In this document: positions 49,102-61,671 of the stretch, one piece after another
Numbering within the stretch: position 1 is the stretch's first letter
Layout of the letters: each line of letters starts with the position of its first letter
Source: Argentina anserina
Taxonomy: Eukaryota > Streptophyta > Magnoliopsida > Rosales > Rosaceae
Reading direction: 5' to 3'
Length of the DNA stretch: 64,000 bases
NCBI RefSeq assembly: GCF_933775445.1
Contig: NC_065877.1
Coordinates: 19,468,001 to 19,532,000, forward strand
Program-made: the position numbers and the translations under genes
Notes under the pieces: generated by a model
Databases searched by the model: none
The model's input: the letters and a program-made list of their open reading frames with translations, nothing else
Told to the model about the DNA's origin: nothing

Positions 49102-50670
49102 TGATGATTGCTCGATTATTCGACATCAATATTTAACCCTGAACACATCATTAGTAGTATAAAGCAAGAGGGTATCGTTCACAAACCGGGGATCCAGCCA
49201 GGGCTTAGAATCACAAACAATTAACACTGAATTCATAAAGATATAAAAGAGTTTGATATAGGTTCGGTATCAAAGATGAAAACAGAAAATAAAACCTAAG
49301 CTAATATATACATGTGATCAACCAACCAACACATAAACAATCACCAAAACAAATCATATAAAGCTAACGAAAATCAAGTTCTAGTCCTCCTTTAAAAGTC
49401 ATGCCGAGACACTATCATGAATAACTAAGGTTGGATCATGCAATTAGGGTCCTAAGCAGTAACCTAAACACATAGACACTTAACACATTCGATTCATTCC
49501 AAGCGGTCTTAATCGAAATCTAACATGCTTATCCTACCATGCAATTCCAAAGCCACGCATATTGAATTCATTAAGCATGTCACCTACTTAACCCCCAATC
49601 ATGCAATTTCGAAAATCACATAGAAAAGATAAACATGTTCATAGCATAAGTCATAAATCCAACAACCTAAATATCATGCTACAAGCGTATACATAACACT
49701 TAAATACTTTCGAAATCATTCAAAGACATGTCACGGTAGAAACCAAGATTCATAAAACCAAAACATGAAATCGCAACTTTATATAAATTGAATCAAGTAA
49801 CTATCTCATAGACAAAATTGAAACAAGATTACACTACACAAATCACATGCTCATCCAAGAACAAGAAAAACCTAAAAACCGAATTGAAACAAAGAGAGAA
49901 TCATGGTTACACTTTATAAATCAAGCAATCCACAAGTGTAGCCGAGACTTCTATGGATGCAACCTTCTTCACAAGCGTGCTTGAAGGCTATTGATTGGTG
50001 AGGAATGATGGAATCGGTTTTAGGATTTCTTGGAAGGGTGAGGGATGGATTCGGCAGAGCTATGGCTTGTGTTTGTGTGCAAGGTTGATGATGCTCTGAA
50101 TGGAGAGGCCGAGCCTCTATATATAGGAGTTTAGGAAGCCTCTTGCCGTCCTATAAGGAAGTAGAATCCACTTGGGAAGCTGAAATCCTCTTTGTTATGG
50201 ATTTGATTTATGTACTCCACATCCAACTTGATGTAGGAAACCAAGTCCAATAGGGAGATCACAAATAGGGCTGCACGACATCATCTCTTGGTCCAAATAG
50301 GAGTAGCTAGGCCGGCCTCCTCTTCTCCTTCTTCAACTCGAATATGATTTCCTTGTTCAACTAGGAATGCATCTCGACATCTCTTCTTCCTTTCCAAATA
50401 TGATTTGTCTTTCCTGAAAAGAAATCGTCGATTAAGGAATATGAAAGAATGAAAATAGGAAAGTAGAATCATAGTCGAGTAAGGACTCCTAGCTCAATAT
50501 GGATTTCTAACACTTAGCACAATTTCATCATCAAATCATCTAAATTCGAAATAGCTCTCCTTAGAATATAGAAATGACAAATATGAACCTAAAACAACTA
50601 AATAAGAAGTAACAAAGCATAAGAATAGGGTATATAAACATTAAGAACGTCACACTTTGTGCTCCTATCA
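49102..50670 (-). repeat. Inner LTR 3 (5' end of the tandem)
   Basis: 1569 bp. It differs from LTRs 1 and 2 by at least ten scattered substitutions (for example T at 49119) and by 30 extra bases at 49543-49572 flanked by AA. The TATA-like palindrome is at 50116-50125. It is the only one of the three that is clearly diverged. Confidence 0.9.
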
Positions 50671-50675
50671 TCAAA
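50671..50675. repeat. Target-site duplication TCAAA, right copy
   Basis: Identical to 30881-30885. Removing the inner element and one copy joins the chromovirus protease sequence in frame (AVIDCFD followed by MVGSF). Confidence 0.85.
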
Positions 50676-51478
50676 ACAATCAATCACCGCGTACTGCGGA
50701 CTCAACCAATCAATTCCTATGATCACATCATAGGTGTGATCCGGAATCACGATCAAATAAGCAGAGAACTCTCCACTTCCAATCACAATAGGACAAGCCT
50801 TTCATTGTCTCCAATTCGAGGAACACTCCAAACGCGAAGTGACACATAATGAGTTTCTCATAGATGTAGGAATCAATCCTAACATCTTCTCTACCGAACT
50901 AACAATAAAAGAGTGTTGATATCATCTTCTTCTCTTTCTCAGAGTACTCAATCAGCTCAAAGTAGATTTCGATGTTCTCGATCCAGTGGTCCGCTACCAC
51001 ATGATCCAAGCCTCCACGAAATAACGGCGCTAACAGACCATTAAAGTCTTTGATCAACTTAACACACGACTATCGTCTCTAATGACAGCAGCAGGGTCAA
51101 CCTGTTCTGCCTGTGAAGCAGCCTCCTCGTAAGGTTCTCCACATTGCGGACTCGGCCTGCAACCCTACCTCGGTTGCGACCTCTCGCCCGTCCTTGGCCA
51201 TGTCCACGGCCATTTTCTAATTTCATCACCTTGAAACACCTAATCAATAAAGGTGAAGTCTTGAATCTGAACAAATAGATCCAACATGAAACTTCAGAAG
51301 AAGGTGAATCATCGAAATATCATCACGATACTTCCTAGAGGACCAAACCATATGGTATGGCTCCTAACACTCTCGCGTACCCGACGACATATCAATACCG
51401 AGGAGCATATGATGGGTGCCCACCTGCAGTCGGATCATCGCTCGCGGATGATATTGATAATCGCCAAATACGCACTTA
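50676..51478 (-). pseudogene. gag N terminus and protease remnants of the chromovirus
   Basis: Read on the minus strand. A gag N-terminal region (about 51240-50930) has RGRNRGRVAGRV followed, after frame changes, by a match to Tekay gag (FRGGLDHVVADHWIENI). A protease end at about 50786-50676 has YDVIIGIDWLSPQYAVIDC. Most of gag and the zinc knuckle between them are missing. Stops and frame changes mean it is dead. Confidence 0.75.
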
Positions 51479-51479
51479 G

Positions 51480-51491
51480 GCTCTGATATCA
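51480..51491 (-). other. Primer binding site of the chromovirus (initiator tRNA-Met)
   Basis: The minus strand reads TGATATCAGAGC, two bases from the 5' LTR, one mismatch from the canonical TGGTATCAGAGC. Confidence 0.8.
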
Positions 51492-51493
51492 AC

Positions 51494-54403
51494 TGTAACG
51501 ATCCTAAAATTTCGAGCTAAAAAAAAACTCAAAATTTCAACGTCGTTAAACACTAAACAATTTCAATGAAATCGAAATCATTTAAAATGCCACAGCGGAT
51601 CATCTCTGAGTTCAAAATACAACTCAGTCAAATCGATTATTACAAACCAAATTATAATTCAACATTATAATAAATGGAAATGTATAATCCTCACAACAAC
51701 CTCACAAGATAGTCACACAAAATCCCCACCAAGCTGGAGGTAAATAACTTCAAGTCCTCTGAGCGGTCCGTCAATTCCCGCTAATCCACACCTGCGGAGT
51801 TATCCACTACACCATCGAATTGGTGCACCGGGATTGTAAACACAAACCCGGTAAGCTTTACAGCTCGTATGAGTAAAATGAAAATATAATTCGCATATCA
51901 ATATATACGAAAAAATCACAAATCAACAAATATAAATGCCCTCATGAGTCAATGGACGGCCCATCTGGTTGTCCCAAAAAATATATGAAATGAAAGTGCT
52001 CATGAGAAATCGGGCAACCCTTCTGGTTACCCAAAAACATTTATAATACGGGTACTAATGAACGCTGGTACACATCCGTTACCCCTCACGTAGTACACCG
52101 CTGATATTGGGTAACCACCCGCTACCCAATATCCAAAACAATCTGAGTACTCATGAGCCGATAACCACCCGTTACCTCACATGCAGTACTACGGCAGACA
52201 GACTAGAGCTCTAACTGTATCGTAACTTTCGCCCGGCCAAAGGCCAGGTTCTGACTTGCCAAACACGTACAATAATCTCACATCATATTGTACAAAATCA
52301 GGTCCGAAGACAAATCAACATTTAACAATCTCCATGTTAAATTCACGTACAATAATCTCACATCATATTGTACAAATCAAAAATCACATGCTCGATAAAA
52401 TCTTGTCATTGAAATGACATCATCACGATAATATCATAACAGTACATTATATAGCAAACTATATATATATGTACTTATTTACCATTTATACAATATATAT
52501 ATAATCCACTGTATCGTATACGTGTCTTAATTAGTAAACACGTCCGAAGACAAAATGTTTAACAAACACATATTAAAATCACGTACAATAATCTCACATC
52601 ATATTGTACAATTTAATTCACATGCTCGTCATATAATTCTCGTAATCGAAATGACTAATTCCAATAATTCATAACAGTATATAATATAGCAAACTATATA
52701 TATAAGTACTTATTACCATTTATACGAATATATATTCCACTATATCATATACATGTCGTATTTCAATATTTAAAACTCTTGCAAAAATCTTGAATTCATC
52801 GCAAGGGTAGATTTGTAAATATGTGAGATTTTACACATCTTATCGACTCGAGCGTAATTCCACAATTTCCGAAGATAATTCCTTTCCTTTATTTATCGAT
52901 CACCTTGAAAAGATAAGAAAATGATTTAGAAAACGTTTCGTAAACCTTTAAATGCCGAAACAGTAATAATCGGTTACTATTCAGCAATTTTCGGTTTTAC
53001 GAATTTACTGTTCACTGAGTACTATTCATGTATTACTGTACAAATACACATTCATTACGTATCTCTGTACGAGTACATACTATTTACGTATTTCTGTACG
53101 TATAAATACAATTCAAAAGTACGTACTGTCTCAGTAAATAATAATTACTGAATTACCCTTCCAAAATTACTTTTTACCTTTACTAAAAGTAATTTATATT
53201 TACATTTACCGTACGCAAATAAAATTTACATTTACCGTACGTAAAAATAAATTACAAAATTATCCTTCCAGAAACACTGTTCACGCCGCCGCACGTGGCG
53301 GCGCGTGGGGTGCACGCGCCACCTCCGGCAGGCCACTCGTGGCGCTCACGCGCCACTCACTGTGGCAACGCGTGGGGCACACGCGCCGACGCCAAACACG
53401 GCGCGTATCACGCCACCGCCGCCCCCAAATCTCTTCTCCTTCCTCCCCTCTTCCATCCCACGGTCTCAAACCACTCCTAGGCTAACACACGCACCCACAC
53501 GCGCCGCCCAAGGCGGCGGTAACCCCTCCTCCTCCCACACCTCCGATCTTCCTCCAATCAATCCAAAAATTCATCAACAATCACAACCAACCCATCAATT
53601 ACATCAAATCATACCTTAATTGAAGTTTAGAACTCCGATTTAGCACCGGAGAAGCTCAGATCATCGGCGGTGTTCCAGCTCTCAGAATGAACCTGAGTTG
53701 ATGCGATTTGGCCCCCCAATCGCTTGTAGATGGTTCCAAAGGTAAGAATCGGTGTCAAGGCGCCCTCCTCCAAGCTCTTGTGTCGTCGGAGATGATGGGT
53801 CGTGCAGCGGCGAGTTGCAGCAGCTTGGTACGATTCGGAGAAGCTTCGGCGTGGCGCACCCCGGCGTGTCGTGTCCAGGGGTGGCTGCAGGAGGTCGTGC
53901 GGCGCCATTGGGATGGGCGGTGAGACTCACGGCGCTCGGAGAGGCGAGATTGGCGCCGAAGGAAGAGAGGGCTCGGGGGAGAAAAATCGCGAGGGGTGAG
54001 GGAGAGAAAGGGAGGCGCGGGTGAGAGAAGAGAGGAGGGTTTCCAAAAATGGAAACCCTACTTCAGAACAATTTCCTTTTATACCCCTTTTCCAAATCGG
54101 AAACTAACTTCCGTCTTTAATAACTTCTGCGTCCGATGTCCGATTTGAACACGTCACATGTCCATGCACTCGTATCGACGAGTTCTACAACTTTCGTGAA
54201 GGAAGTTTTCGCAATCGAGCGACGGAATAAAAGTCGATATATACGTTGCGAAAACGTAACGTTTTTCTAATTAAACATTTCAGGAACGTTTCCGTTTCTC
54301 GTTTCACAACGTCGCAACCAATCACATTTATTGTAACTAAATTTCACAACTTTAAAGAGTTTATATCAAACCAAAATATTGTTTGAAAAGTAGGGTTATT
54401 ACA
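51494..54403 (-). repeat. 5' LTR of the chromovirus
   Basis: 2910 bp with TGTAACGATCC and GGGTTATTACA ends on the plus strand. It retains about 30 bp near 53340-53380 (CACTCACTGTGG region) and about 50 bp near 54055-54130 that the 3' LTR lacks or has rearranged. Its GC-rich open frames (53281-54024) are not coding. Confidence 0.9.
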
Positions 54404-54408
54404 CTATC
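54404..54408. repeat. Target-site duplication CTATC, right copy
   Basis: Exact repeat of 25231-25235. Confidence 0.85.
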
Positions 54409-56075
54409 TTAGTTCGATTGTGTCAAACCAACAGGTTTAGTTACCAAACCTCTAGTTACCGACATATGTTGATTCGGTTGGTATGTAATTGGTTGGTTTG
54501 GTTCAGTTGATAATTGCCACCCCTAGCAAAGCTACACAACCACCGAAGAAGCTCTGACGGCTCTCCTTTACCGATGCCAAAAAAATTTCAACCTGAGATC
54601 ACCAATCCAGTACCTCCGCCTCAACTCGACCGATAAGAGAGCAAGTAAAAAGCCACCAAACGAAACACCACCAGCCCCATCCCCGCCGAACGAGGACATC
54701 ACATCATCTTGTGGATCCAAATTGAGTATGAGGCACAATCTTCGTATCCATATCTAACCGTCTCAGACCCCACCACCCTAGTCGAAGTTGGGCCTAGAAC
54801 ATATCCGAAGCAGATTCGCAAGGTTGACACCCACATCCACCCCATCGAAACCACAATGAACCTAAATGCCACCACCACAACGCAAATTCATATTTGATTA
54901 GACTCCAATGGCACCGCCAGCAACAACGTTTTGATGCTGCCAATCCAATCCAATCCATCGGCACGATTAGAGGCGAAAAAATCCAATAGGAGAAAGCCGA
55001 AGCCAACAAGGTTTGGGCATCTGCAAGCCAGGCTGCTTGCACCATGATTTGGACAAGAAAATGGAAAAGATCCCTTCATCTTGGTAATAGATCTATAATC
55101 ACCACCATGAAATTTATGAAACCCTAGGTGTTGACGGCACAAGCCACCAACGAGAGAGAGAGACATTTTTTCATCAATTTAAACTATAGAAAGACTATTC
55201 CATATTTTATTATCAATGGTTGGGACTCTACTTCTATACCACAATTATCAATTTTAGGATTTTCAATTTAAATTTCAAAGCTTTTGAAGGAAAATTGAAA
55301 GTGGGAGATCGGGTGGAAGAGGAGTGCATTTTCACATATTGTAATCGTCAAAACCAGCGTTGGAGGCCTCAGGGTTCAGTAGCCATTCTCAAAGAGAAAT
55401 TTATGGAGAGGCATAGAGCTTAGGGGATATAGATAGTTGGAGGGTAATTTGGTAATGAAGAGGAGGTATACTTAGGTTTTTGAATAGTTAAAAAGTAAAA
55501 TAGAGGTGTAATTAATAATAGAGATATACATAGTAATTTTTGTGGTGTATCTAGAAAATCCCCCCTATAGACTTAGAAGGCGTAATTAGATATGGATTTT
55601 GATTTAAAAACTTATAAATGTTGTGATTATTGGGGGCACTATATCATTTGAACACAAAGCCGAACACAAAATAGATTAGCATGACTGACTTACTTTTAGT
55701 GAAATTTTAGCCGAAATAGATAAAAATCTATTTTAGCTATCAACTTAATATATATGGGTACGGCTATACCCATGCTCTTTATATTAGCTAATTTTGGATA
55801 TAAATTAGTTTTGATGTGAAGATTCAATTGTTTAAATATATAACCGCTACTGGCTCCAACCCATAATAAGACAGTCGGGTCTCTCATGATCGCTAGATGA
55901 AGCACGCATTGTTGTTGTACGTAACTATTTTGTACTTAGCAAATAGCATAATATGTGGCTTAGACTTCAAAGTTCATAGAGTTTGCCGGGCAAGACCCAT
56001 AATCCCTTCTAGTTATATTCTATATATCCTACTAATAATATATTTAGGAAATGTTTTACAAATGGTACATCCAAT
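54409..56075. other. Intergenic region, no gene seen
   Basis: The first 120 bp is rich in GGTTTGGTT and TTACC words and ends with GCCACCCCTAG at 54516-54526, like the terminal repeat of plant hAT-type non-autonomous elements. The rest has only short unlinked open frames with no family resemblance. Confidence 0.4.
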
Positions 56076-56613
56076 GGTCTGAATATCGCTTATCGGTATC
56101 GTATCGGTTGAGAGGTAAAACGATATATCGATATGTATCGGTTTTATCGGATTTGCTTATTTTCAATAAAATTAATAAAATTATACTTTAATATGTACCA
56201 AAATAAACTAAAAAACGGTATTAAGTAAACTAAAGAAAATACATACTTGATTTTGTGACAATTAAAATACACGAACGACACCTAATAATAAAAATAGGTA
56301 TTTAAGAATGATTATTTAGGCTTGAAATTCATCATATATATTTAAAATATATATAAATTAAAAATATATATGAAAAAATGAAAACAAATATAAGTTTTTC
56401 AAAAAAAAAAGAGGAAATAAATATTAAAAAATTAAACAAAAATTGAAGAAAAAAAATCAAAGTTTGACCGATATTTAAGCGATATATCGGAGTTTGACTG
56501 ATATTTGACCGTTGACTGATATATTCAACCGATATGGCGATATCGTATTGTTTTCTAAATATCACCGATATATCGCCGATATATCGGCCGATATATCTGA
56601 TATTTAGAACACT
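56076..56613. mobile_element. Non-autonomous repeat rich in CGATATATCG words
   Basis: The left end (GGTCTGAATATCGCTTATCGG) is an imperfect inverted match to the right end (CCGATATATCTGATATTTAGAAC). Both arms are filled with ATATCG and CGATAT words, and the middle is an AT-rich stretch with no coding capacity. Its outer TTCTAAATATC-like motif resembles the end of the RLT-intron element (10703-11325). Confidence 0.5.
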
Positions 56614-57064
56614 AAGTACATCAGATAAGGTCCACTCTAAATTTAGACACACCAAATTCTGAATCAGTCGCTTTAGTACCCAAAATTTCAATTCTAATTC
56701 AAAAGTTGTACATATTGTTAGTTAGTGGGTTAATATAGTCTCTTTAATGTGGCAACGAAATAAAACAAAATTATGGCTTACAAAGCTCCAGAAAATTAAT
56801 GTATAATTTTCACGAAACAAGAATATATTGTGCAAAGTTGAATCCCAAAATTAACCACAACCTGCTATTATGTGGTCAAACATAGTAACCCCATGACAAA
56901 TTTGTCGATGTTGCACCCAAAGATCATTGATGCCTGCAACTCAGAAGTAATCAAAACAGAAAGGAAAACAACCATGCAACTTAAGACATATAGAAACAAA
57001 TTAATGAACTATTAATTTCGTATTACACTAACTATTAGAAGCAAGGTGGGAGCGGGTGGGGATC
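56614..57064. other. AT-rich spacer, no gene seen
   Basis: No coding or repeat feature is supported here. Confidence 0.4.
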
Positions 57065-57069
57065 ACAAA

Positions 57070-59672
57070 TGTAACGTCCCTAAATTCAGAATAACAAAAT
57101 TTCAAATTTATGGCTGCTAACACTCTGATATAACTTCAATAAATGAAATTACATTACAGCAGCTGAATATTATTACCAAGTTTAACAAAACACTTGGATT
57201 ACAAACTGTAACTAAACGTAATTACACGAATGTAAGCTGTACAGTTATCACCCTCACAAGTTCTCACCAAAAACAAACTAAAATGGACAAAAGCAAAAAC
57301 AACGTTATGCTGTCACACTACGGAAAACTGTCCACCTATACTGTCTCGTAGTACCTGTAGTACTACCTCCTACACCAATAATGGTACACTAGGATTATAA
57401 ACACAACCTGATCAGTTACAAAGCTGGTATGAGTAAACTAAAATAACTACTCACAAATAATGTAATATATTTCTACACTCAGAAATATGTATAAAACAAT
57501 ATTATCATCACAACACTAACAATGTCAACACGCAACCAATGCCACCATAAACACCACATATCGCAACACATGCATAAACACAACTCACAATCACATCGCA
57601 ACACATGCAGAACGTTTTGGGTTAATGCAACCCTCAAGTCGCACCCAGAAGATTGACAGTAATATTAAAGTTCTAGATGATCATCCCCACAACCGGCTAA
57701 GGAGTGATTATGACATATGCCTACGCCACTAAGGCAGAACATTGAAATACATTTTGCCACTTGGGCCCCGCTAAGACTAAATCATATGTATTCATTTTCT
57801 TTCGCCAAACTCGTTGTCACTAAGGCAGAACAACTCACGCAAAGTTTGTTGCCTCAAAAGGGCCGCCACAAAGACAACACGACAACCCACAAAACCATGC
57901 ACGCAACAATCATACCGGAAGGTACATTTTCTTCCCTTCCGATAACAACATAACAACAATATAATTCAATAATGTCAGAAGGTACATTTTATTCTCTTCC
58001 GGCCAAACAAAACAAACAACATTATCAATAATACCGGAAGATACATTTTCTTCCCTTTCGATCAAACAAAACACACAACACTTTAACTATACAGTTATCC
58101 TCCACAAACCTCCAATTTACCGAGAGGTACATTTTATTCCCTCTCGGTTTCATCCTCCACAATCAATATAAACCAACTAAAAATACACAATATATTTCAC
58201 AAACATAATAGCTTTATATATTTAGTGATAAATATATGCATGTCCTATAACCATTTAGATAAACGTACATTAATCACCAAATATATACACATTTATATGT
58301 CAATCACACAACAAATAAAAATACAAAATGTAAGTTCACACGTCTAGTTACCGCCAAGGGTACATAGACCAAACATGAGGTTTACTCACCTCTAAGCTTG
58401 CTCCAATATCTAGTTCACCGAGCATGAAAACTCGTCTCACCTTAAACACCTAAGTGACAACAAAAATCACTTAGTAAGGAAAATAACCCAAGACAACCCA
58501 ATAACCCTCTTATGAACCAAGGAGCTAGGTTCTTCCTCTCCTACCTCAACCTTTCCAAACTAACCAAAAAATCAAGCTCCTAATTTACTAAGGCCATCCA
58601 CTCGGCCTAACTCACTAATCTTAACAAACCGAAACTTCACTACCCCTAGTTCACTAAACCGAAAACTCTAAACTCAAACTCTCCACAACCTTGCTACCAG
58701 CCTTACTAAAATTAACCACCCTTCACCACTCAAATTCCCAAACAGTCACCTTTTACCCACATAGCCATAGAAAACACAGCCACAAAAACATCACCAAACT
58801 AACTCCAATTCAACCACACCACACTTCTACTCACATCTCAACAAAAAGAATCCCAAAATCTACTAGTCTAACTAACCAAATGATTGTGGAAATGACCTCT
58901 CACCTTAGTGATTGTCCAATTGACTGAAAAGCTGTCGGAGACGCAACGGTGTGTCCTTCCCAAATGATGTTGTTGCAAACTCGTGATGCAGCTCACAACA
59001 ACCTCCCTAACTTGAAGGGACTTGAGCTAAGACTGCAAGGCTCGATTTCCTGGTTACCCCGAGCGGTAGGACTCAACTGTGGTAGAAACCCATTGCGGTG
59101 GAGACAGAGGAAGGATCTTCAGTTGCTGGTGCGGCTTCCTTGTGGCAAAGCTAGGTGTGACCCCCACTCCAAGCTTGAAGACCACTTCAGTGTGATTCCA
59201 CAGTGACCACCAAGATCAGAGAACTGTGGCACAAGAGTGAGTTTGGTGAAATGATAGTTTGCCAATATGAGTTCGGTGGGAAGCTTTGGTGGGAAAGAAA
59301 GAGATGATAAAGTTAATTAGATATTTACATATTTCTAATTTCCTCTTCCCTTAATACCCCTTTCACCAACAAACTTCCGTAATTAATTTCTCGCTCATCC
59401 GACTTCTAAAAATTATGTGCTGAATGTCTATGAACTCGTTTTGACGAGCTCTACAACTTTCATGAAGGAAGTTTTCTGAAAGAGCGACATATTAAAAGTC
59501 GACTCTTAAGTCGAATGAATTAAATCGTAAAACGACTTATTGGTTCTCGAACCGATTTTCTATTTCGAGTGAGAGTTATTTAAAAGACGTAGAATATAGA
59601 TATAATTAAAATATTATTTCATTAATCTCCATGAAATTATAAGAAATGAATAACAAATTTCGGGTTATTAGA
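57070..59672 (-). mobile_element. Solo LTR, Tekay/Del-type
   Basis: The span starts TGTAACGTCCC and ends GGGTTATTAGA, where the usual ACA end has mutated to AGA. It is flanked by exact ACAAA duplications (57065-57069 and 59673-59677). There is no internal region, primer site or polypurine tract, so it is the product of recombination between the two LTRs of a former element. It is the inverted relative of the LTR at 1-2201 and has four hairpin units (about 57915, 57970, 58030, 58120). Open frames in it are not genes. Confidence 0.85.
57900..58150. repeat. Array of four imperfect palindromes in the solo LTR
   Basis: Each unit follows the plan ACCGGAAGGTACATTTT, a short spacer, then CCCTTCCG, and can fold as a hairpin with a stem of about 7-8 bp. 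Spacing is about 55-90 bp. The units have drifted in parallel on both arms (GGAAGG with CCTTCC; GAGAGG with CCTCTC). Confidence 0.65.
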
Positions 59673-59677
59673 ACAAA

Positions 59678-61671
59678 CTGGATAGCAATCTTATCTGCAG
59701 TGTGTTTTCAATGATTTTTGAATCCCAAAACCCAACACCCTAGAGCAACAACTAACTGATCTTTAAGATTGTCTTCTCCCTCCTCTTCTCTCCAAGTAGC
59801 CTAGTACTCTACGGTCTCTACCATAAGGACACATGCCAACTCGTCATTGAAAATCTTGATATATTATATCAAATTTTGTCGCCCACGGCTTGTCGATGCC
59901 CCTTGAATGCCTCTGTGATGCCTTCGTGGATCTGAAAGCCACTTTCAAGAAAGAGTCTCTACAGTGATGAGTTCGGGAGCAATAATCGGTTTGGGTTGAA
60001 GAGAAGGCGTCATGTTACTCATATATGGATAGCTCTGAGATCTTTGAATATCTTGATAGCAGTAAGGAGTTTCCTGGGTTTAGATCCGGGAAAACTAGAT
60101 AAAATGTTCGTTGGTTTTGAGTTAAGAGTTCATATATATTCTAGAGAAAAAACTCTATTTTATATACCCCTTGTTATTTAGATACTAGCCTATGGATGGA
60201 TGAAGTGATTGACGGTAATTACAAATAGTTAGTACGAGGTATTAGTTCGTACATTAACGTTTTAGATTTGTAAATTCATGTACAAAATTTCATAATGAGT
60301 CTAATTTCATGTACTATTTCTAAAAATTTCCCATATATTTAATGATGGATTGATAGTAGCCTCTATAATATAATTAAAATTAGACTTTGACTCTGGGTAC
60401 ACCGTTATTTCATATAATAAAAAAACATTTTATTTCAATATAAAACACCATTTCTGTCTATGGGGAGCTTCCATTCCCTTAATTATAAACTTTAATCATA
60501 TATCTTTGGCTAGGGAGGAACCCAAACTCTTCTGTTTCTTGGCAAGTGGACAGCATTTCAAGGAGGATGGACAGTTCCAAATGGTGGAATCACGGGCTTA
60601 ATCTCAATGTGGTTGTGCTTTAGCAATGGTGGTGGTTTTCTTGGTAGTGAGCTTACTTATTTCCAAGATTTGACGGTAAATTCCAGTAGGAAATAGAGGT
60701 CAGTTGAGTCAGCAATTAGGATAATCGTCGGGCTTTAACTCCCAATTTTTATTGTAAGTTTGGTGGCATTACTATAAGTTTTGGTTTCGATCGGGTCTAA
60801 CAAAGGTTACGAATATTTCAACAAGAATGTTGGCAGCTACTGTGGCGTTGGTGATGTGAAGTTGGTTGAGCTACTTTTTTGGTGCTTATAACCGTTTTTT
60901 ACTGCTTGAATTTGAATCTATGCTCGAGTTTCCCGAAATGTTGATCCGAGAACAATTTTCCTAAATTTTCTAGACCGGTTAAACCCCTATTGAATATTTC
61001 TTTTTTCAAGTTAATCACACTATAGTACTGTTGATTAACTCCTGGCATAATTAGGTTCATAGGAAATTAAAGTGTTCAATTATATTTACTATTGTGTCAC
61101 TGCAAACCCTAGCCGTCCTCATGCTCTCCCTTGGCCTCCTCTTCACCACTTCCTTCTTTATCCATCGGAGCTATTTGCTTTATTTATGGAGATCTTCATC
61201 AGCTCTCCCACTATGGTGGCCCTCACAAGCCTCCCTCTATTGGAAGCCTTCACAAGCCTCCTCACTATGACAAACATCTCAGTCTCCCCTCCTTTGGTGC
61301 TCATCGATCACTCTCCTAATCTTCTTCCTCAACCGATGGTTTCTAGGTCGACTCTTTCAGTCTGTTATGGCTAGTGGTGCCGCATGCTTTGGTGGTATAG
61401 CGGCGGGGCAAATGGAGGAGATCTCTAACAGTTGTAGTAGTGGCGGCGCAAGGTTCTGGACTTTGGCAACGTCGATCGATCGACGTGTATGTTTGCCAGA
61501 TCCAATCATCTTTCGGATTTGGGTCGGGGCTGAGGCTTTTGGGCCTAAGTCGTGGATCAAATCTAAGGAGGCATGCATCAAAACCTCTATAGACCGAGTT
61601 TGGTCCTGGGTTTCTGGGCCTAGGTCTAAGTTTGGTTACTAGAATAGGTTTTATTTGTTCTTCAATCTTGG
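59678..61671. other. Intergenic region, no gene recognised
   Basis: Several short open frames (for example 61072-61374 plus and 61343-61699 minus) overlap each other on both strands and lack family motifs. I see no promoter or repeat I can name. Confidence 0.4.

Larger units (their letters stand above)
30886..50670 (-). mobile_element. Tandem Athila-type Ty3/gypsy element: LTR-internal-LTR-internal-LTR
   Basis: Three LTRs (30886-32424, 39994-41532, 49102-50670) separate two internal regions (32425-39993 and 41533-49101). LTR plus internal is exactly 9108 bp, and every landmark in the second unit lies at +9108. One 5-bp duplication (TCAAA) flanks the whole, so there was a single insertion followed by a tandem duplication. 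The Athila/Tat clade is indicated by a tRNA-Asp type primer site, TGATAGGAGCACAAAG at the LTR start, the RT motif FMDDFSVYG, and the gag block DDAKRWLYSLP. Orientation is minus. Each unit has the same pol frameshift and stop codon, so neither is autonomous. Confidence 0.92.
25236..54403 (-). mobile_element. Tekay/Del chromovirus (Ty3/gypsy), full span, split by a nested element
   Basis: The outer element has two long LTRs (25236-28111 and 51494-54403) in direct orientation with TGT...ACA ends and an exact 5-bp target duplication CTATC. A polypurine tract (28112-28129) and a primer site (51480-51491) sit at the correct LTRs and give minus orientation. Only about 3.6 kb of internal sequence remains: gag N terminus and protease pieces at 50671-51493, and an integrase tail with chromodomain at 28152-28598. 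A second element (30886-50670) lies in the protease region and duplicated TCAAA. LTR divergence by substitutions and indels of 20-50 bp makes this the oldest layer of the nest. Confidence 0.9.

Noticed and set aside
30886..50670. Two independent insertions of the inner element side by side
   Set aside because: Only one target duplication surrounds the set, the middle LTR is shared, and both units carry the same lesions.
58691..59206. Short frames in the solo LTR as genes
   Set aside because: They lie wholly inside a target-duplication-bounded LTR and lack motifs.
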